DNA of 16,368 nt from JBJHBY01 sp050485745. GTDB taxonomy: Bacteria; Pseudomonadota; Gammaproteobacteria; Pseudomonadales; CAMLJR01. Of the stretch, positions 14,985 through 16,368 are shown in pieces. A program made the translations under genes and the position numbers. The notes under the pieces were generated by a model. That model saw only the letters and a program-made list of their open reading frames with translations. It had not been told where the DNA came from and ran no database searches. Every line of letters begins with the position of its first letter. Position 1 is the first letter of the stretch. Location of the stretch: positions 1 to 16,368 of the forward strand of contig JBJHBY010000055.1 in the NCBI GenBank assembly GCA_050485745.1, read 5' to 3'.

Positions 14985-16187
14985 TCAGGCGACCTCGAAT
15001 AGCGCCGCCGCACCCATGCCACCACCGATGCACATGGTCACCACCACGTAACGCACGCCCCGGCGTTTACCCTCGATCAGGGCATGCCCCACCATCCGTG
15101 CGCCGCTCATACCAAAGGGGTGACCGATGGCAATGGCACCACCGTTGACGTTGAGGCGGTCGTTGTCGATGCCCAGCTGGTCGCGACAGTAGATCACCTG
15201 GCAGGCGAAGGCCTCGTTCAGCTCCCACAGACCGATGTCATCAACCTTGAGGCCGTGGCGCTGCAACAGCTTTGGCACCGCGAACACCGGACCGATACCC
15301 ATTTCATCGGCCTTGCAGCCGGCAACCGCCAGGCCACGGTAGATGCCCAGGGGCTGCAGGCCGCGCTTCTCGGCCAGGCTGCGCTCCATGACCACGCTGA
15401 CCGAAGCGCCATCCGACAACTGGGATGCGTTGCCGGCAGTGATGAAGCGCCCCTGCTTCACCCACTGACCGTCCTTCCATACAGGTTCCAGCTTGCCGAG
15501 GCTCTCCAGCGTGGTGTCGGCGCGATTGCACTCGTCGCGGCCGATGGTCACTGCCTTGTAGGTGGTTTCCTTGGTTTCCTTGTTGAACACCGCCATGGTG
15601 GCGTCCATGGGCACGATCTCGGCATCGAACAGACCCGCCTGCTGTGCCGCAGCGACGCGCTGCTGACTTTGCAGAGCGTAGGCATCCTGTGCCTCGCGGG
15701 AAATGCCGTAACGCTCAGCGACGATCTCCGCAGTCTCGATCATGGGAATATAGGCGGTGGGATCGATGTCGGTGACTGTCTTCGATACATTGCGATAGCT
15801 GTTTTTGTGCTTGGTCTGCACCAGTGAAATCGACTCCAGCCCACCGGCAACGGCGATGTCGTACTCGTTGGTGATGATCGACTTGGCGGCCCAGGAAATC
15901 GCCATCAGGCCGGATGAGCACTGGCGCTCGATGGCCATGCCGGACACCGTATCGGGCAGGCCGCCGGCGACGGCACAGAGGCGACCGAGGTTGTAAGCCT
16001 GGGTACCCTGCTGGGCCGCTGCACCGATGATCACATCATCCACTTCAGCGGGGTCCAGCCCGGCACGGGCCACTGCGGCGCGCACCACATGCCCGCCCAT
16101 GGCCGGCGCCTCTGTGTCGTTGAACGCACCACGAAAGGACTTGCCCATGCCGGTGCGGGCGGTGGAGACGATAACGGCTTCGCGCAT
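14985..16187 (-). CDS. Thiolase (acetyl-CoA C-acyltransferase)
   Basis: A 400-aa thiolase, standard length, with the full active site. Cys90 in ERQCSSGLMAI is the acyl-accepting nucleophile, NEAFA is the conserved loop, His356 in AIGHPFGMSGAR is present, and Cys386 in TMCIGGGMGAAALFE is the acid/base residue. It catalyses reversible acyl-CoA/acetyl-CoA Claisen chemistry in beta-oxidation or acetoacetyl-CoA formation; no partner FadB-type gene is visible, so direction and substrate are open. The start ATG at 16187 has GAGGG about 8 nt upstream. A perfect inverted repeat (16214-16228) and a heptamer array (16257-16344) lie upstream and may affect expression. The downstream hairpin suggests a monocistronic unit. 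Confidence 0.92.
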   Translation of the reverse strand: MREAVIVSTARTGMGKSFRGAFNDTEAPAMGGHVVRAAVARAGLDPAEVDDVIIGAAAQQGTQAYNLGRLCAVAGGLPDTVSGMAIERQCSSGLMAISWAAKSIITNEYDIAVAGGLESISLVQTKHKNSYRNVSKTVTDIDPTAYIPMIETAEIVAERYGISREAQDAYALQSQQRVAAAQQAGLFDAEIVPMDATMAVFNKETKETTYKAVTIGRDECNRADTTLESLGKLEPVWKDGQWVKQGRFITAGNASQLSDGASVSVVMERSLAEKRGLQPLGIYRGLAVAGCKADEMGIGPVFAVPKLLQRHGLKVDDIGLWELNEAFACQVIYCRDQLGIDNDRLNVNGGAIAIGHPFGMSGARMVGHALIEGKRRGVRYVVVTMCIGGGMGAAALFEVA

Positions 16188-16213
16188 GATGTGGACCCTC
16201 TTGATTCGCTGTG

Positions 16214-16228
16214 GCGGTCAGAGACCGC
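16214..16228. promoter_or_regulatory. Perfect inverted repeat upstream of the thiolase gene (possible operator)
   Basis: GCGGTC-AGA-GACCGC is a perfect 6-bp inverted repeat ending 27 bp before the thiolase ATG. A TATCAT -10-like hexamer on the minus strand (16247-16242), with no convincing -35, would put transcription start near 16235. The repeat would then lie just downstream of the start, a common place for a repressor operator. It could instead be a short 5'-UTR hairpin. The regulator is unknown. Confidence 0.4.
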
Positions 16229-16256
16229 GTCTGTGGTGGCTATGATAGCGTGAAAG

Positions 16257-16344
16257 GCGAGACGCGAGACGCGAGACGCGAGACGCGAGACGCGAGACGC
16301 GAGACGCGAGACGCGAGACGCGAGACGCGAGACGCGAGACGCGA
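16257..16344. repeat. Perfect heptanucleotide tandem array, GCGAGAC x 12.6
   Basis: Twelve exact copies of GCGAGAC (16257-16340) plus GCGA, 88 bp in all, without a single interruption. It ends 69 bp before the thiolase start on the minus strand. Seven is not a multiple of three, and no convincing gene runs through it. It is a simple-sequence repeat expected to vary in copy number by slippage. Confidence 0.97.
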
Positions 16345-16368
16345 ATCAGCATGCGGCCCGCACTACCT

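Noticed and set aside
16257..16344. CRISPR array interpretation of the tandem repeat
   Set aside because: The units are 7 bp and contiguous with no spacers, so this is a simple-sequence repeat.
16218..16352. 44-codon minus-strand frame through the heptamer array, encoding four VSRLASR repeats
   Set aside because: Any 7-bp repeat without stops gives such a frame. No ribosome site is seen before the ATG at 16352, and it ends in the thiolase leader. It is not supported as a gene.

Overview
The window looks like chromosomal DNA of a GC-rich (roughly 60-65% G+C) gammaproteobacterium, probably free-living. The support is qualitative: an NhaP2/CvrA-type antiporter with the C-terminal RCK_C plus CorC_HlyC arrangement, an MJ1255/VC2487-type glycosyltransferase, an OlsF-like fused acyltransferase, a Bcr/CflA efflux pump and a GDCCVxC small protein. 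No phage, transposase, tRNA, rRNA or CRISPR was seen. Genes are closely packed and no gap exceeds about 200 bp.

Layout. (1) 228-4474 (+): a two-gene signalling operon. It has a soluble HDOD-GAF-histidine kinase and a response regulator with REC-PAS-GGDEF-EAL, where both c-di-GMP domains keep their catalytic motifs. (2) 7162-4481 (-): a GDCCVxC Cys-rich mini-protein translationally coupled to an NAD(P)-binding SDR/epimerase-like protein. A gap holding a structured repeat follows, then a family III (CaiB/BaiF) CoA-transferase. (3) 7243-8847 (+): a PAP2 lipid phosphatase followed 6 bp later by an MJ1255/VC2487 glycosyltransferase. (4) 8899-10626 (+): a K+(Na+)/H+ antiporter with its own likely extended -10 promoter. 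(5) 13203-10598 (-): an LpxH-like metallophosphoesterase coupled by an ATGA overlap to a two-domain acyltransferase resembling the ornithine-lipid synthase OlsF. Its 3' end overlaps the antiporter gene tail-to-tail by 29 bp. (6) 14887-13341 (-): a Bcr/CflA MFS transporter coupled to a 116-aa single-pass membrane protein of unknown function. (7) 16187-14985 (-): a thiolase with a hairpin terminator behind it. Its upstream region has a perfect inverted repeat and a perfect 7-bp tandem array of 12.6 units.

How the parts may work together. The middle block (7243-13203) is rich in envelope-lipid functions: lipid phosphatase, glycosyltransferase, LpxH-like phosphatase and aminolipid synthase. It may therefore serve membrane or glycolipid remodelling; this is inference from neighbourhood. 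The CoA-transferase and thiolase suggest acyl-CoA metabolism, but they are far apart and need not share a pathway.

The most interesting non-genic signals are a structured repeat (copies at about 1-52 and 5699-5780, 45/50 identical over the shared core), whose full copy has near-perfect 12-bp terminal inverted repeats, and the GCGAGAC heptamer array at 16257-16344. I did not find a clearly novel multi-gene system. The HDOD-kinase/REC-GGDEF-EAL pair and the LpxH-like/OlsF-like coupled pair are the best candidates for unusual biology.
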